21,863 bases of DNA. Origin: Kiritimatiellia bacterium. Its GTDB lineage: Bacteria > Verrucomicrobiota > Kiritimatiellia > RFP12 > UBA1067. The stretch spans positions 1 to 21,863 of the forward strand of contig JAFRBA010000160.1 in NCBI GenBank assembly GCA_017405115.1. The letters run 5' to 3'. A program made the translations under genes and the position numbers. Shown here piece by piece: positions 1 to 9,102 of the stretch (position 1 is the first letter of the stretch; each line of letters opens with the position of its first letter). The notes under the pieces are model-generated. The model was not told the DNA's origin and ran no database searches. It saw nothing but the letters and a program-made list of their open reading frames with translations.

Positions 1-1012
1 CGGAGCCGGAGCCCGTCACGGCGACGCGGAGGACGGCGGTGCTGTCGTTGGTCAGAGGGTAGAAGAACGCGCCGTTGGTCGTGCCGGAGTAGAACAGGTG
101 CTCGAGGACGGTGTTGGTCGAGCCTTCAGGGAACGAGTAAGGATCCAACTCCCCAAGCGACGCCTCAAACGCCGCGCGCGCCTCGTCGCAGATGGCCTCG
201 TCGCGGGACTTGAACGAGACGCCTGTGACGCCGCGCGAGAGCGGAACGTCCGGCGCGACTCCGCCTGCGGCGGGGGCGACGTCTGAAAGCGGGTCGTCGG
301 AGGAGAGCCGCGAGAGGTCGTAGCGGAACGTGACGCCGCCGGACGGGCGGAGCTCCGCCTGCACGGAGACGGGGTTATTCGCCGCGCGGTGGAGGAGGAC
401 GTTCTGCCATGTGAGGAGCAGCGAGCCGTCGGATGAGAGCGAATGCCAGAAGAGGCTCGGCGAGTTGGAGCCGAGGAGCTGCCAGTTCACCTCCGGCACG
501 ACGCCGAGCGTCGCGGGGAGCGGAGAAATCTCCGTGCCGTCTGGGAGGCGCGACTTGCCGCGGGAGAACACCCTGAGGTTCGTGACAGACGTGTCGCCGA
601 GGGCGAACGACCATCCTGCGGGGAAAAGCGGGAACCAGTCGTCCGCCGCGCCGCGCAGGCGCCAGCGCTCGTGGACCGTGGCGCCTGGCGGCGCCGAGAA
701 GTCCCACGTCCCGTTGGTCGTCACGGACGCGGAGCTGAACAGCGGCGCGGGGGCAGGAGCGGACACTCCGCGAACGCCGTTCGTGCCCTTCGACCCTCCA
801 ACCTTGAGGAACCCAAGAACGGACGAAACCAGTAGCAGGCACTCGACCATGCCGCGCGGGAGCGCCTTGGCAACGCCGCGAAGCGGGTGGACGTCGTGTT
901 TGCGCAGACAGCCGCAGACCGCCCATGCGAAGAGCGCGATCGGAACGAGCAACATAGCCAGCGCCAGTGGCGTTGGAATCGGCAGGTGCGCGGCTGTCGG
1001 GATGGCTAACAC
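1..1012 (-). CDS. Membrane-anchored protein of unknown function, C-terminus beyond window
   Basis: I do not recognise the family. About 337 codons are visible and the frame is still open at base 1. The N-terminus has two hydrophobic segments (about residues 14-36 and 55-70) separated by a short basic and polar stretch (CLRKHD). A long non-hydrophobic part follows, rich in T, N, S, W and F, which looks extracytoplasmic and all-beta (for example WDFSAPPG, ERWRLRG, FRYDLSRL, LFYSGTTNGAFFYPL). The start is chosen as GTG at 1012-1010, because there is no better in-frame start and it lies 2 bp after the stop of the preceding hydrolase gene. No Shine-Dalgarno is visible, so translation is probably coupled to that gene. 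The annotated-looking plus-strand frames here are shadows: only the minus frame gives a protein-like composition. As last visible gene of the hydrolase operon it may be a surface or envelope component, but that is inference. Confidence 0.72.
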   Translation of the reverse strand, partial: MLAIPTAAHLPIPTPLALAMLLVPIALFAWAVCGCLRKHDVHPLRGVAKALPRGMVECLLLVSSVLGFLKVGGSKGTNGVRGVSAPAPAPLFSSASVTTNGTWDFSAPPGATVHERWRLRGAADDWFPLFPAGWSFALGDTSVTNLRVFSRGKSRLPDGTEISPLPATLGVVPEVNWQLLGSNSPSLFWHSLSSDGSLLLTWQNVLLHRAANNPVSVQAELRPSGGVTFRYDLSRLSSDDPLSDVAPAAGGVAPDVPLSRGVTGVSFKSRDEAICDEARAAFEASLGELDPYSFPEGSTNTVLEHLFYSGTTNGAFFYPLTNDSTAVLRVAVTGSGS

Positions 1013-1014
1013 CG

Positions 1015-3159
1015 TCAGTCGAGTTCCATTATGAGGTCGGCGAGGCGGGAGCGGAAGTCGTCCATGTCGCCGTTGGTCAAGACCGGCTTCGGCGACGGCT
1101 GGCGCACCAGGTCGCGGTAGCGTCCGCGGGTGGCGCATTCCGATTTGAGCGCGGCGAACCTGGCGGCGACGCGCTCCGCCGCAGGCGTCCCGCGCCGCTC
1201 CGCGAGGCGCGTCTCGAGCGTGTTGATGTAGCACCTGTCGAGGAATCCCTCGCAGATCGCCTCGTAGCCAAGCGTCCAGCGCAGGTTCATGTCGGCGTCG
1301 AAATGGTCGAGCGTCGCCCAGCCCGAGAAATGGCGGAAGCCGGAGAAGTCGGTCGGCTTCTCCGCGAGGAAGTTCCAGGCTGTGTGCCCATGGACCGCGC
1401 CGACGAGGTAGTCGCCCCATCCGTGGTTGAAGCGCCCGGCGTACATCGAACCGAAGGCGTAGTGGTAGCTGCCGCTGCCGATGTACAGGTAGAGGCGCGC
1501 GCCGGGGCGCTTTGCAACGTCGTCCAAAGTCGTGGCGAGGCGCTCCTTGCCGGGCTCGTCCGACGAGATGATGTAGTCGGGCTTTACGGCGTCGTAGGCG
1601 ACCATGTCGCCGTAGAGCGCGACCTTCGTTCCGCTTTCGCGTATGCGCTCCGCCTCGTAGCGCGCTCGCGGCAGTCGGTTCGTGGTGTTGGGCTCGTCCA
1701 TCGCCAGCACCGCGAGCGGCAGCCCCTCGCACTCCGCCTTTATTGCGGCGAGCGCCTCGCCCATGTGGCGCTTGAAATCCTCCGTCTCGAATTCGGGGAT
1801 CATGTGCGTCTGCTCGCCATTGGCGTCCTTGAGCGGGATGCCGAGCGCCTTGGCGACGGCGGCCTCCAGCTTGTCGGAGAGATGGAGGAAGAACGTGCCC
1901 TTCATTCCTGCCGCGCGATATGCCGCAACCGCGTCGCGCAGCCGGTCGAACGACACAATCTCCATCCGCCCGTCGGCGCCCTTGCGGAGCTTGAGGCGTC
2001 CGTTCCCGTAGGCGGTCGTCATCAGCAACGACTCGATGCCGCGGCGCTTGAACTCCTTCGCCATCTCGACGAACTTGTCGCGCCTGTCGGCGTACAGCCC
2101 GACATGTGCAATCGTCTCGTAGTCGTCTGGCCTCGGGCGGACGAGCCGGAATGGAAGCACCTCGACCTCGATCTTTGCCGCATGACGCTCTCCGGTTGCG
2201 GACGCAAACGCCACCTCGTCCGCGTAGACGCCGGGCCGGGCGTCGTCCGGCACCTCGAACTGGAGCATCGCCATCGCCGTCGTCCCGGCAGGCAGGCTCT
2301 CGCCTCCCGCGCTCCACGGCAGGATCGGGTCGGGCATTATGGTATAGGTGCGCTTTACGCCCATGTCGCCGCACATCGGCCAGTTCTTGACGCGGCTCAG
2401 CGACGCCGGGATCGCGCCCTTGAAGGCGGCCTTCAACGCACCGGTCTCCTTCTCGGCGTAGACGCCGAAGAAGAAGTCGCGCACCTCTCCCGGCGTCATG
2501 CGGATCCTGAACGTGTCGGAGAGCTGCGCCGCGTCCGGCGGGAACCGGTCGAAGGTGAAGCCCGGCTCGGCGACGCGGAAGAACGCGAAGCCCCGTCCGC
2601 CGAGGCTCGGCGGCGCGTTCGTCGGCGCGTCGTACCAGTTCACGAAGTCGATGTCCACCGGGCTTTTATGCCACTCGTTGAACTTGAAGTTGCGAATCCT
2701 CTTCGACGGGTCGCACGGATTCAGCACGACGCGCGCGTCGCCGAAGTCCATCTCGCCCTTCGCCACCTTGATGCCGACTTCGAGCGTCAGGTTGGTCGAG
2801 CCTTCCGGGACAAATCCCTTGAAACGCCAGGTGTCCTTCTCGTGCGATCCCCAGCCGATGTTCGACGTTATGACGAACACCTTGCGGCCCTGCGGGTCGA
2901 TCGCCGTGCCTGTCGCAATGACTCCGCTCCACTGGTATGTCGGACGGTCCTTTACGACGTTGCGCCAGGCGACCTCGACGTCCATGACGACCTCGCCGCC
3001 CATCGCGTATGAGGACGGCTCCGGCACGAACCGCATCACCTTGCCGCCTGCGACCGGCTTCCAGCCGGACAGTGGTCCGGAGTACAACACGTCCGCAACG
3101 GCAGCGAACGACGAGACTGCCGCGACAATGGCGGCGGCTACTTTAGCTACTGTGTTCAT
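1015..3159 (-). CDS. Secreted DEP-motif glycoside hydrolase-like protein (GH123/DUF4091-like), paralogue B
   Basis: This is a 714-aa protein with a signal peptide (MNTVAKVAAAIVAAVSSFAAVADV), so it is exported. The first 320 or so residues look like beta-sandwich domains. These are followed by a TIM-barrel-like region (about 345-600) containing LAMDEPN with D488-E489-P490. An Asp-Glu pair on a barrel strand is typical of GH123 and DUF4091-type enzymes, where substrate-assisted hydrolysis uses Asp/Glu; that mechanism is only known for the family. The C-terminus (HTAWNFL, YEAICEGFLD) resembles the DUF4091 tail. It is clearly paralogous to the 777-aa protein of the same operon, sharing the FFFGVYAEKE, RAAGMKGTFF and HLSDKLEAAVAKALG blocks. 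AAAAGGAG lies about 8 bp before the ATG and supports this start. The gene starts 13 bp after the DUF4832-type gene. Substrate unknown. Confidence 0.88.
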   Translation of the reverse strand: MNTVAKVAAAIVAAVSSFAAVADVLYSGPLSGWKPVAGGKVMRFVPEPSSYAMGGEVVMDVEVAWRNVVKDRPTYQWSGVIATGTAIDPQGRKVFVITSNIGWGSHEKDTWRFKGFVPEGSTNLTLEVGIKVAKGEMDFGDARVVLNPCDPSKRIRNFKFNEWHKSPVDIDFVNWYDAPTNAPPSLGGRGFAFFRVAEPGFTFDRFPPDAAQLSDTFRIRMTPGEVRDFFFGVYAEKETGALKAAFKGAIPASLSRVKNWPMCGDMGVKRTYTIMPDPILPWSAGGESLPAGTTAMAMLQFEVPDDARPGVYADEVAFASATGERHAAKIEVEVLPFRLVRPRPDDYETIAHVGLYADRRDKFVEMAKEFKRRGIESLLMTTAYGNGRLKLRKGADGRMEIVSFDRLRDAVAAYRAAGMKGTFFLHLSDKLEAAVAKALGIPLKDANGEQTHMIPEFETEDFKRHMGEALAAIKAECEGLPLAVLAMDEPNTTNRLPRARYEAERIRESGTKVALYGDMVAYDAVKPDYIISSDEPGKERLATTLDDVAKRPGARLYLYIGSGSYHYAFGSMYAGRFNHGWGDYLVGAVHGHTAWNFLAEKPTDFSGFRHFSGWATLDHFDADMNLRWTLGYEAICEGFLDRCYINTLETRLAERRGTPAAERVAARFAALKSECATRGRYRDLVRQPSPKPVLTNGDMDDFRSRLADLIMELD

Positions 3160-3172
3160 GCTGGTGCTCCTT

Positions 3173-4669
3173 TTACTTCAATGTGATCCTTCCGAGCGGA
3201 TACCGCCTGTCGGGGCGGCCTCCCTTCAACGGCAGCGCTAGGCGGGGCGTGCCGTCCGGGTCGCCTAGCGACACCGCGAGGGTGTACTCGCCGCGCTGAA
3301 TCGTCGGCACGTCCCCCGCAAGGGACGGGTCGTCCTTCACCTCGTGCTCCCACACGCCGTCGTTCATCTGCGGTATCTTCGCCCGGTAGCCGAAGCGGAC
3401 GTGTGAAACGCGCCTCACGGGATGTTCGATGCCCTTGAGTTTGGGAAGCGCGTCCTTGAAGTCGTACGAGTCGTCCACGGCAGTCCAGGCGACCGCTTCG
3501 TCATCCGTAAGAAGCGTCCACGCGAGCGTCGCCCCCGCGTAACGGCGTGCCACGCCGACGTTCACCCACTCGGACGATATGTCAACGGGTTCGCCTATGC
3601 ACGCCTCTGCCGGCCAGCCCGCCTCGCGCAGCTCGAACCGGTACCCGAGACGTCTGTTTATCTTGTCAATGGCATCGCGGTGCAGCTTCAGATACCGCTC
3701 CGGCCAGTCGTGTATCGAAAGGAAGCTCGCCTGGTACGCCTCGACGGACGCGACGAGCTGCTCTTCGTTCCAGCGCCCGTCGTTGCAGAGGTTCCAGTGC
3801 CCGACCTCCGCGACAACGGGGAGCGTCGCGGCGAAGTGGTCGGCCGCCCAGTTCGCGTGGAACCACGGTGTCTGGTAGGCGCATAGGATCGAGTCGTCGC
3901 GGAAGCCTATTCCGACGCTTCTCGCGTAGCGCATCGCCTCGGCGTCAGGGGCGGGGTTCTTGTAGCCGGAGACGTCGTCGGAGATCACGAGGTACGTGTT
4001 CGGCATCGCCCTGCGCCAGAGGTCCATGTGGATCTTGACGATCCTGTCAGTCGCCTCCTGGTCGAGCTTGGAGCTGTAGACAGTATGTCCCTCGCCCCAC
4101 ATGCCGAAGCTGCCGATGTCCACGAACGCGACATACGGCTTGCCGTCGTACCTGCGCGCGAACGCCTTGGCGAAGTTTCCGAGCTTTTCCAGGAACACCG
4201 GGTCGTCGTAGACGGGATCCCATATCTCCACGTCGCATTTCTTCCAGTCGTTGCGCCCGGACGGCATCTTGAACTTGATTCCTTTCGCTCCGGCCTTCTC
4301 CACCCACTGCGGCGTCGCATAGCTCCAGCGCGACTCGCTGCACGTGATGCGGAAGGCGACCTGCTTCCCGGCCGAGATCCACGGCTGGGCGTAGGTGTCG
4401 AGAAGGTCCCAGCGGAAGCACCCCTCCTCCGGCTCCAGCGCGCACCACGGAACGCGCATGTAGATGACGTTTGCGCCGGGGAACCAGTTCAGCGTGTCGC
4501 CGGGCTTCGTGTGCGAGCCGTAGCACCACAGTCGGTTGGAGTACTGGTAGTAGACGAGCCCCATGCCGGGGTTCAGGAGAGCGTCGCCCGTCGCCTCCGG
4601 GCGCACCGTCGCCGCGCAGGCAGCCGCCGCGGCCAACACCGATGTGGCGAATGACAGTAATGCCTTCAT
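3173..4669 (-). CDS. Secreted DUF4832-type putative glycoside hydrolase
   Basis: This 498-aa protein has a signal peptide (MKALLSFATSVLAAAAACAA). Residues about 25-335 look like a TIM barrel: NPGMGLVYYQYSN near residue 33, a VPW/LEPEEG segment at 73-82, DIGSFGMWGEGHT at 184-196, and PVVAEVG at 284-290. E193 and E288 are the best candidates for catalytic acid/base and nucleophile, judged by analogy with clan GH-A enzymes (an inference). Residues about 337-498 fit the DUF4832 domain that usually follows such barrels, with an LGYRFEL opening and an EWVNVG segment. The start is supported by GAGG a few bases upstream and by the signal peptide. It follows the 1467-aa beta-helix gene by 9 bp, inside the same operon. 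It may act on the same glycan as its neighbours; the specific reaction is unknown. Confidence 0.87.
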   Translation of the reverse strand: MKALLSFATSVLAAAAACAATVRPEATGDALLNPGMGLVYYQYSNRLWCYGSHTKPGDTLNWFPGANVIYMRVPWCALEPEEGCFRWDLLDTYAQPWISAGKQVAFRITCSESRWSYATPQWVEKAGAKGIKFKMPSGRNDWKKCDVEIWDPVYDDPVFLEKLGNFAKAFARRYDGKPYVAFVDIGSFGMWGEGHTVYSSKLDQEATDRIVKIHMDLWRRAMPNTYLVISDDVSGYKNPAPDAEAMRYARSVGIGFRDDSILCAYQTPWFHANWAADHFAATLPVVAEVGHWNLCNDGRWNEEQLVASVEAYQASFLSIHDWPERYLKLHRDAIDKINRRLGYRFELREAGWPAEACIGEPVDISSEWVNVGVARRYAGATLAWTLLTDDEAVAWTAVDDSYDFKDALPKLKGIEHPVRRVSHVRFGYRAKIPQMNDGVWEHEVKDDPSLAGDVPTIQRGEYTLAVSLGDPDGTPRLALPLKGGRPDRRYPLGRITLK

Positions 4670-4678
4670 GCCGCCTCG

Positions 4679-7600
4679 CTATCTGACGATAATCACGGAC
4701 CCGGTATCTACCACGGTCATCTTCACCGTGCCGTCGGCGACGGTGAACTCGCCCCTGACGTTCCTGTGCCCCGTGCCGACCACGCGCCAACGGCCCACGG
4801 ACGGCGCGTCGCCTGTGTATGTAGCAACGGTGACGTTGACAAGGTCGTCCATGTCGAGGGGCGCCGACTCGTCGGCTCCGAAATCGACCTTGACGGTGGA
4901 CGCAGCCACGCCGTCCAGGACCGGGGCGTATGAGGTTTCGCCAGAGGGTCCCGCGGCAAGCAGCGTCAGAGTGCCGAACTGGCCGCCCTTGAGGGTGCCG
5001 GGGCCGCGCACCGTCGCGGCAGCCTTCGCATCAGCCTCGGTCGCGTCGACCGTTCCGGAGCGGATGTCGAGGAGACCGCCGAACGTCCATGCGTCGCCAA
5101 CGAACTTCACCGTGCCGGCGCCGGCGTTCACGAGCCCGCCCGTGCCCTCGAACGGCATGGCGATCGTCAAGGTGTTGCCTTCGTCCGGTTTGAAGATGAC
5201 GCCTGTCCCGCGCATCTCCACGTGATGCTTGCCTGGGTAGAAACCCCATCCAACGGCGGCGTTCGTCGTGATCGTCATGTCGTCGCCGCCCCAGCGCCAT
5301 TCGGCGTCGTCGAAGGCAAGCGTGAACTCAGGTCCCAGGGTCTTCTCACTGACATACCCGTTGCGCACGGCGAACACGGTGCCGTTGTGCAGGAAGAGCT
5401 CGCCCTGGACGTATTTGGAATAGAGGTTCAGCTTGACGGGCTCATTGAGGCCTCCGAAGAACGAGTTGTCGACGTCGCCGTCTATGCCGCCGTTCAAGTA
5501 TATGCCGAACTGAGAGCCGCCCGTATCGGTCGTGCAGAAAGTGGAGTCCTTAGCGCGAAGGATGGAGGATATCTGACCCGCCGTGCCGCCGGCGACGTTG
5601 AACCTTATGGAGTTGATCGCGCGAATCGTCCCGTTCGTAAGCGCAATCGCGGGATGCGACCCGTTGTTGTTTGCCGTATCGCCTACTTGGAGCGTCGCAT
5701 ACCTGGCAATGCCGCCGTTGATGACGCGCAGCGTCGAGCGCTTCACCGCGCAGCCCGACGAGGCCGACCGGTATCCGATTACGCTGTGGTTGCTGTCCCT
5801 GTCGGTCCTGACGTCCGCGCCGTCGATGGTCAACACCGGCTGGGCGAACGTCGCCGCGTCGCCGGAGAGGTACATGCCGACGAGCGTGGCCGTCTTCAGG
5901 TCGACCTGCCTCGACGAGGCGTCTCCCTTTATGACAAGCTCGCCCTCCGCCACGTTGAAGCCGGCGTACTGGCTCAACGTGGGGTCGGGAGCAGACCCGT
6001 CTTCGTCGAACGACAGGATGCTCGCCGAGTTGACCTGTTTGTTCGCGGCCTTTCCGACTCCGAGCCCGGACTGGAGCACCGTCGTCTTGTCTGCGGAGGC
6101 CATGATCGTCATCTTCCCCCTGCCGCGCTTTATGAGCGCACCGGAGCTTACGGAGAAGTCGTCGAACACGACGTCGCTGTCGGTCTTGACGATCACCGCG
6201 TTCGTCGGCGAGGTGGCCGACTTGAGCACCACCGGAGCCGATATCCGCATCTCCGACCCGTCGACGGCGTTGGAGAACACAACCGTGTCGTCGGTCACGT
6301 ACGCGGAGCCCCTCGCGCTGGAAAGCGCGTCCTCGTGTGAGACGAAGTTCAGGCCGCCGCCGACGCTTACGGAGTCCTTGAAGTCGTTTGCCGCCGCAAG
6401 CGTCAGCCGTCCCTTGCCAGTCTTCGCGAGCCCGCCGTCCGTCACCGAACCGTTGAACGCGACCGACGCCCCGGCGGACACGGAGGCCTCAAGCGTGTAC
6501 GCCATGCTGACGGGCACGTCGAAGACCTGGCTGCCGGAATCTACGTCAAGACGGAGCGCGCCATTGTCGCCCGTGAGGTCGAGAGGCTCGCCGGAGAAGG
6601 TGTAGCTGTTGCCGGACGTGAACGAAAGCGCGCCGGCCTCCGCGCCGGCGGGGACGGAGACGGCGGTCGGCGCGGAGGCGTTGGAGAACGCCGCGACCTT
6701 CGTGGCGGTCGGAACGCCATCCGACCAGCCGGAGGCATCCCACGACGGCCCGTTCCACACCGTCTCGTCGGTGAGCGGCGCGGAGTCCGCCTTGCGCGTC
6801 ACGCTCAGCGTCGTCTTGCCTGTCCCCTCGTCGTAGGAGAGCTCGAACGCGCCGTGCTGCCCCGTCGACAGATTGTCGGAGTGGAGGGCCACCCTGCGCA
6901 TCGCCTTGCGAACCGCCGCGTTCGCAGTCACGTCGCCGTCAAACGTGAACACGCCGTACGCCTGGTCTGCCGTCGGCGCGGAGTTGAACTTCACCGTCAG
7001 CCCCTCGACATCGATGTCCGTGCTCGTAACGTGGACGCTGTCGCCGGGGTCGAGGAGAAGTGTGCCGTCCGGAACCTTTAGCGCGTCCACCGTGAGCTGC
7101 GTCGGCGTTCCGACGAGGGAGAGGGTCGCGCCGTTCGTGACAATCAGCTCCGTCGCCAGATAGGTGTTTGTGGTAAAGGTGAGAAAGCCCGTCTCATGCC
7201 GCGTCGTCGAGACCGTGTAGTAGCGGTCCGGCGAGAGCGTCAGGATGTTGGAGCTCGTCCCGCCCTTGATGACGAGGAGTCCCTTCTCTCCCGGCTTGTC
7301 GGAGAAGGACTGCGTCACGGACACGTTGAAGTTGTTAAGGTCAATCGTAAGACCCTTCGACCCGAGTTCCGCCGTCCAGAAGTTGGAAAGAAGGCAGGTG
7401 CCGTTCGACTTGGCCTTCAGCGTGCCGCCGTTCGCCGTCAGATAGCCCTTGGCGTAGCATCCGTCGCCGTTCAGCGCCGACGAGAACACGTTCGCCTGGC
7501 TCGTCTGGATGACGCCGCCGTCAAGGTCGACGTGCGCCTCCTGGTACTGGAAAGTCGAATTTGGATTCGTACTTCCGAGATAGAGCCTGTTGCAGAAGAG

Positions 7601-9082
7601 ATTCCCGCCTGTCATGCGCAGCCTCTGCACATGCGTGAGAGTGCCTTCAACCGCAGTCGTCTGTTGGTTCGCCCCCACGTCGAAGTCGCCGCATACGACC
7701 TTGCCGCCGGACATGTCGAAAAGCGCATTGCCGGGCCCCAAGACAAAGGTGCATACAGTCGAGTTGTTGGCGCAGTTGGTGACCATGATGTCAATCTCGC
7801 CTCCATGCATCTCAAACGTCCCGTTCGAAGCGGGCACGCCGGCGATCCTCATGCTGAGGCCGCCGGTGCCGTTTGGATACAGCGGCATGAGCCTGCCGCC
7901 GGCCATGACGACGCGGTTCGACGAATATGGGGCATTGCCGACATAGAAGTAGCCGGCGCCGCCGGCTGCAGTCGCCAGGTTTGTGGAGACTTTCACGACA
8001 GTGTCATCGCCGTCTATCGTCAGCTCACACCGATGCTCGGGGACGGAACCCGGGTTGTCCTTGCTCAGCTGGAAGCGACCGGGCAAGACCGCCGTCGCGC
8101 CGTCGAGCACCTTGATCGAGGTGTTGCCCTGGAAATAGGCGCCGCAGGCTTCGCGCAGGTCAAACAGGCTTCCGGGGCCGGAAACAGTGAATTCGCATCG
8201 CCTGGCGCCGCCGTCGGCTTCCGACCCCCCGTATACGGCGTACGAGTTGAACTTCTCGCCGCCGTTGTCGAACACTACCTGTCCGCCACCGGAGACCGTG
8301 AACGTGTTCGTGCCCGCGTATGTGTACGTCCCGCCGAAGAACAGCTGCGTCTTGTCGCACAGTTCGAGCCTGCCGCCCGACCCGACGGTCATTGAGTTGT
8401 TCGTCGTACCCCCGTAGTTTATGAACTGCGGCAGCCGAAGCGTGGCGTTAGACACGCGAAGACCCGTGCGCGAAGCGGGTACGTTCGGGTTCGCGAAGTA
8501 CATGCCCCACGCCTTGCTCCCTCCGGGGACGAAATCGAACAGCCCGCGAAGGAACTCGACGTCCGTCTCCTTCCTCGCGCTGCTGGAAGTCCGCATGAGC
8601 GCATTGCTCCACGAGAACACCGCCGCGCGGCCATCGCCAGACGCCTTGTAGCTGCGCATGACCAGACCGTCGGCACTGCCTATTTCAGACATGATCTGGA
8701 ATGGATAGAACGAAGCCCCGGACTCCGTCTGCTGGCCTCGCGCCTCGTCTTCCGAGTCCCTTGCGCCCATCTCTAAGACGCGCCCCTCGCCGTCGAAGGT
8801 AAAGGCGGACGGAGCATAGTGCAGCACGTGAACGTGGTTCAGTTTGCTCACCGTATCCGGAAGGTGATTCGTGACGTCAGCGCCTGAATGATTGTTCGGC
8901 GCATAAAACCTTGCCGCCGACGAAGCGTCGATCGGATAAAACGTGGTTGTGGTCCAGTTCGCGGCGGCCGTCCATTCGCCGTCGTGCACGGAGTTGTTCC
9001 ACGTGTTGGCCGTGACCGTCGCCTCGGCGAATCCGGCGAGAGAAACCGCCAGAGCCAGCAGGGTGTGTTTCGCAGTTTTCAT
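4679..9082 (-). CDS. Giant secreted beta-helix protein with autotransporter-associated repeats, paralogue 2
   Basis: The frame is open to 9133, but the start is placed at ATG 9082. That ATG has GTGAGG upstream at good spacing and begins a clean signal peptide (MKTAKHTLLALAVSLAGFAEA), giving 1467 aa. The protein is low in charge and rich in G, T, S, N, D and V with recurring short beta-strand repeats, as in right-handed beta-helix surface proteins. Repeats of the autotransporter-associated type (GGL-K-G-G-L-L) occur near residues 882 (AKTGKGRLTL) and 979 (IKRGRGKMTI). A WNGPSWDASGWSDGVPT block near 776 divides two halves, and a related WNNSVHDGEW block opens the mature protein. There is no C-terminal beta-barrel and no obvious sorting signal; the protein ends in IIVR. 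It is paralogous to the 1292-aa protein upstream and carries about 180 extra N-terminal residues. Likely role: surface adhesin, glycan binding or scaffold (inference). Confidence 0.85.
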   Translation of the reverse strand: MKTAKHTLLALAVSLAGFAEATVTANTWNNSVHDGEWTAAANWTTTTFYPIDASSAARFYAPNNHSGADVTNHLPDTVSKLNHVHVLHYAPSAFTFDGEGRVLEMGARDSEDEARGQQTESGASFYPFQIMSEIGSADGLVMRSYKASGDGRAAVFSWSNALMRTSSSARKETDVEFLRGLFDFVPGGSKAWGMYFANPNVPASRTGLRVSNATLRLPQFINYGGTTNNSMTVGSGGRLELCDKTQLFFGGTYTYAGTNTFTVSGGGQVVFDNGGEKFNSYAVYGGSEADGGARRCEFTVSGPGSLFDLREACGAYFQGNTSIKVLDGATAVLPGRFQLSKDNPGSVPEHRCELTIDGDDTVVKVSTNLATAAGGAGYFYVGNAPYSSNRVVMAGGRLMPLYPNGTGGLSMRIAGVPASNGTFEMHGGEIDIMVTNCANNSTVCTFVLGPGNALFDMSGGKVVCGDFDVGANQQTTAVEGTLTHVQRLRMTGGNLFCNRLYLGSTNPNSTFQYQEAHVDLDGGVIQTSQANVFSSALNGDGCYAKGYLTANGGTLKAKSNGTCLLSNFWTAELGSKGLTIDLNNFNVSVTQSFSDKPGEKGLLVIKGGTSSNILTLSPDRYYTVSTTRHETGFLTFTTNTYLATELIVTNGATLSLVGTPTQLTVDALKVPDGTLLLDPGDSVHVTSTDIDVEGLTVKFNSAPTADQAYGVFTFDGDVTANAAVRKAMRRVALHSDNLSTGQHGAFELSYDEGTGKTTLSVTRKADSAPLTDETVWNGPSWDASGWSDGVPTATKVAAFSNASAPTAVSVPAGAEAGALSFTSGNSYTFSGEPLDLTGDNGALRLDVDSGSQVFDVPVSMAYTLEASVSAGASVAFNGSVTDGGLAKTGKGRLTLAAANDFKDSVSVGGGLNFVSHEDALSSARGSAYVTDDTVVFSNAVDGSEMRISAPVVLKSATSPTNAVIVKTDSDVVFDDFSVSSGALIKRGRGKMTIMASADKTTVLQSGLGVGKAANKQVNSASILSFDEDGSAPDPTLSQYAGFNVAEGELVIKGDASSRQVDLKTATLVGMYLSGDAATFAQPVLTIDGADVRTDRDSNHSVIGYRSASSGCAVKRSTLRVINGGIARYATLQVGDTANNNGSHPAIALTNGTIRAINSIRFNVAGGTAGQISSILRAKDSTFCTTDTGGSQFGIYLNGGIDGDVDNSFFGGLNEPVKLNLYSKYVQGELFLHNGTVFAVRNGYVSEKTLGPEFTLAFDDAEWRWGGDDMTITTNAAVGWGFYPGKHHVEMRGTGVIFKPDEGNTLTIAMPFEGTGGLVNAGAGTVKFVGDAWTFGGLLDIRSGTVDATEADAKAAATVRGPGTLKGGQFGTLTLLAAGPSGETSYAPVLDGVAASTVKVDFGADESAPLDMDDLVNVTVATYTGDAPSVGRWRVVGTGHRNVRGEFTVADGTVKMTVVDTGSVIIVR

Positions 9083-9102
9083 GTTTGCCTCACTTTCAGA
9101 TT

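Noticed and set aside
330..1034. Plus-strand and other minus-strand frames in the first kilobase
   Set aside because: The remaining minus frame, open to the window edge, gives a coherent membrane protein, starts right after the preceding stop, and fits the operon direction.
967..3012. 681-codon plus-strand open frame opposite the 714-aa hydrolase gene
   Set aside because: It lies wholly antisense to a gene with signal peptide, Shine-Dalgarno and a paralogue. Its translation is Arg/Val/Ala-rich and low in complexity, as expected for antisense frames in GC-rich DNA.
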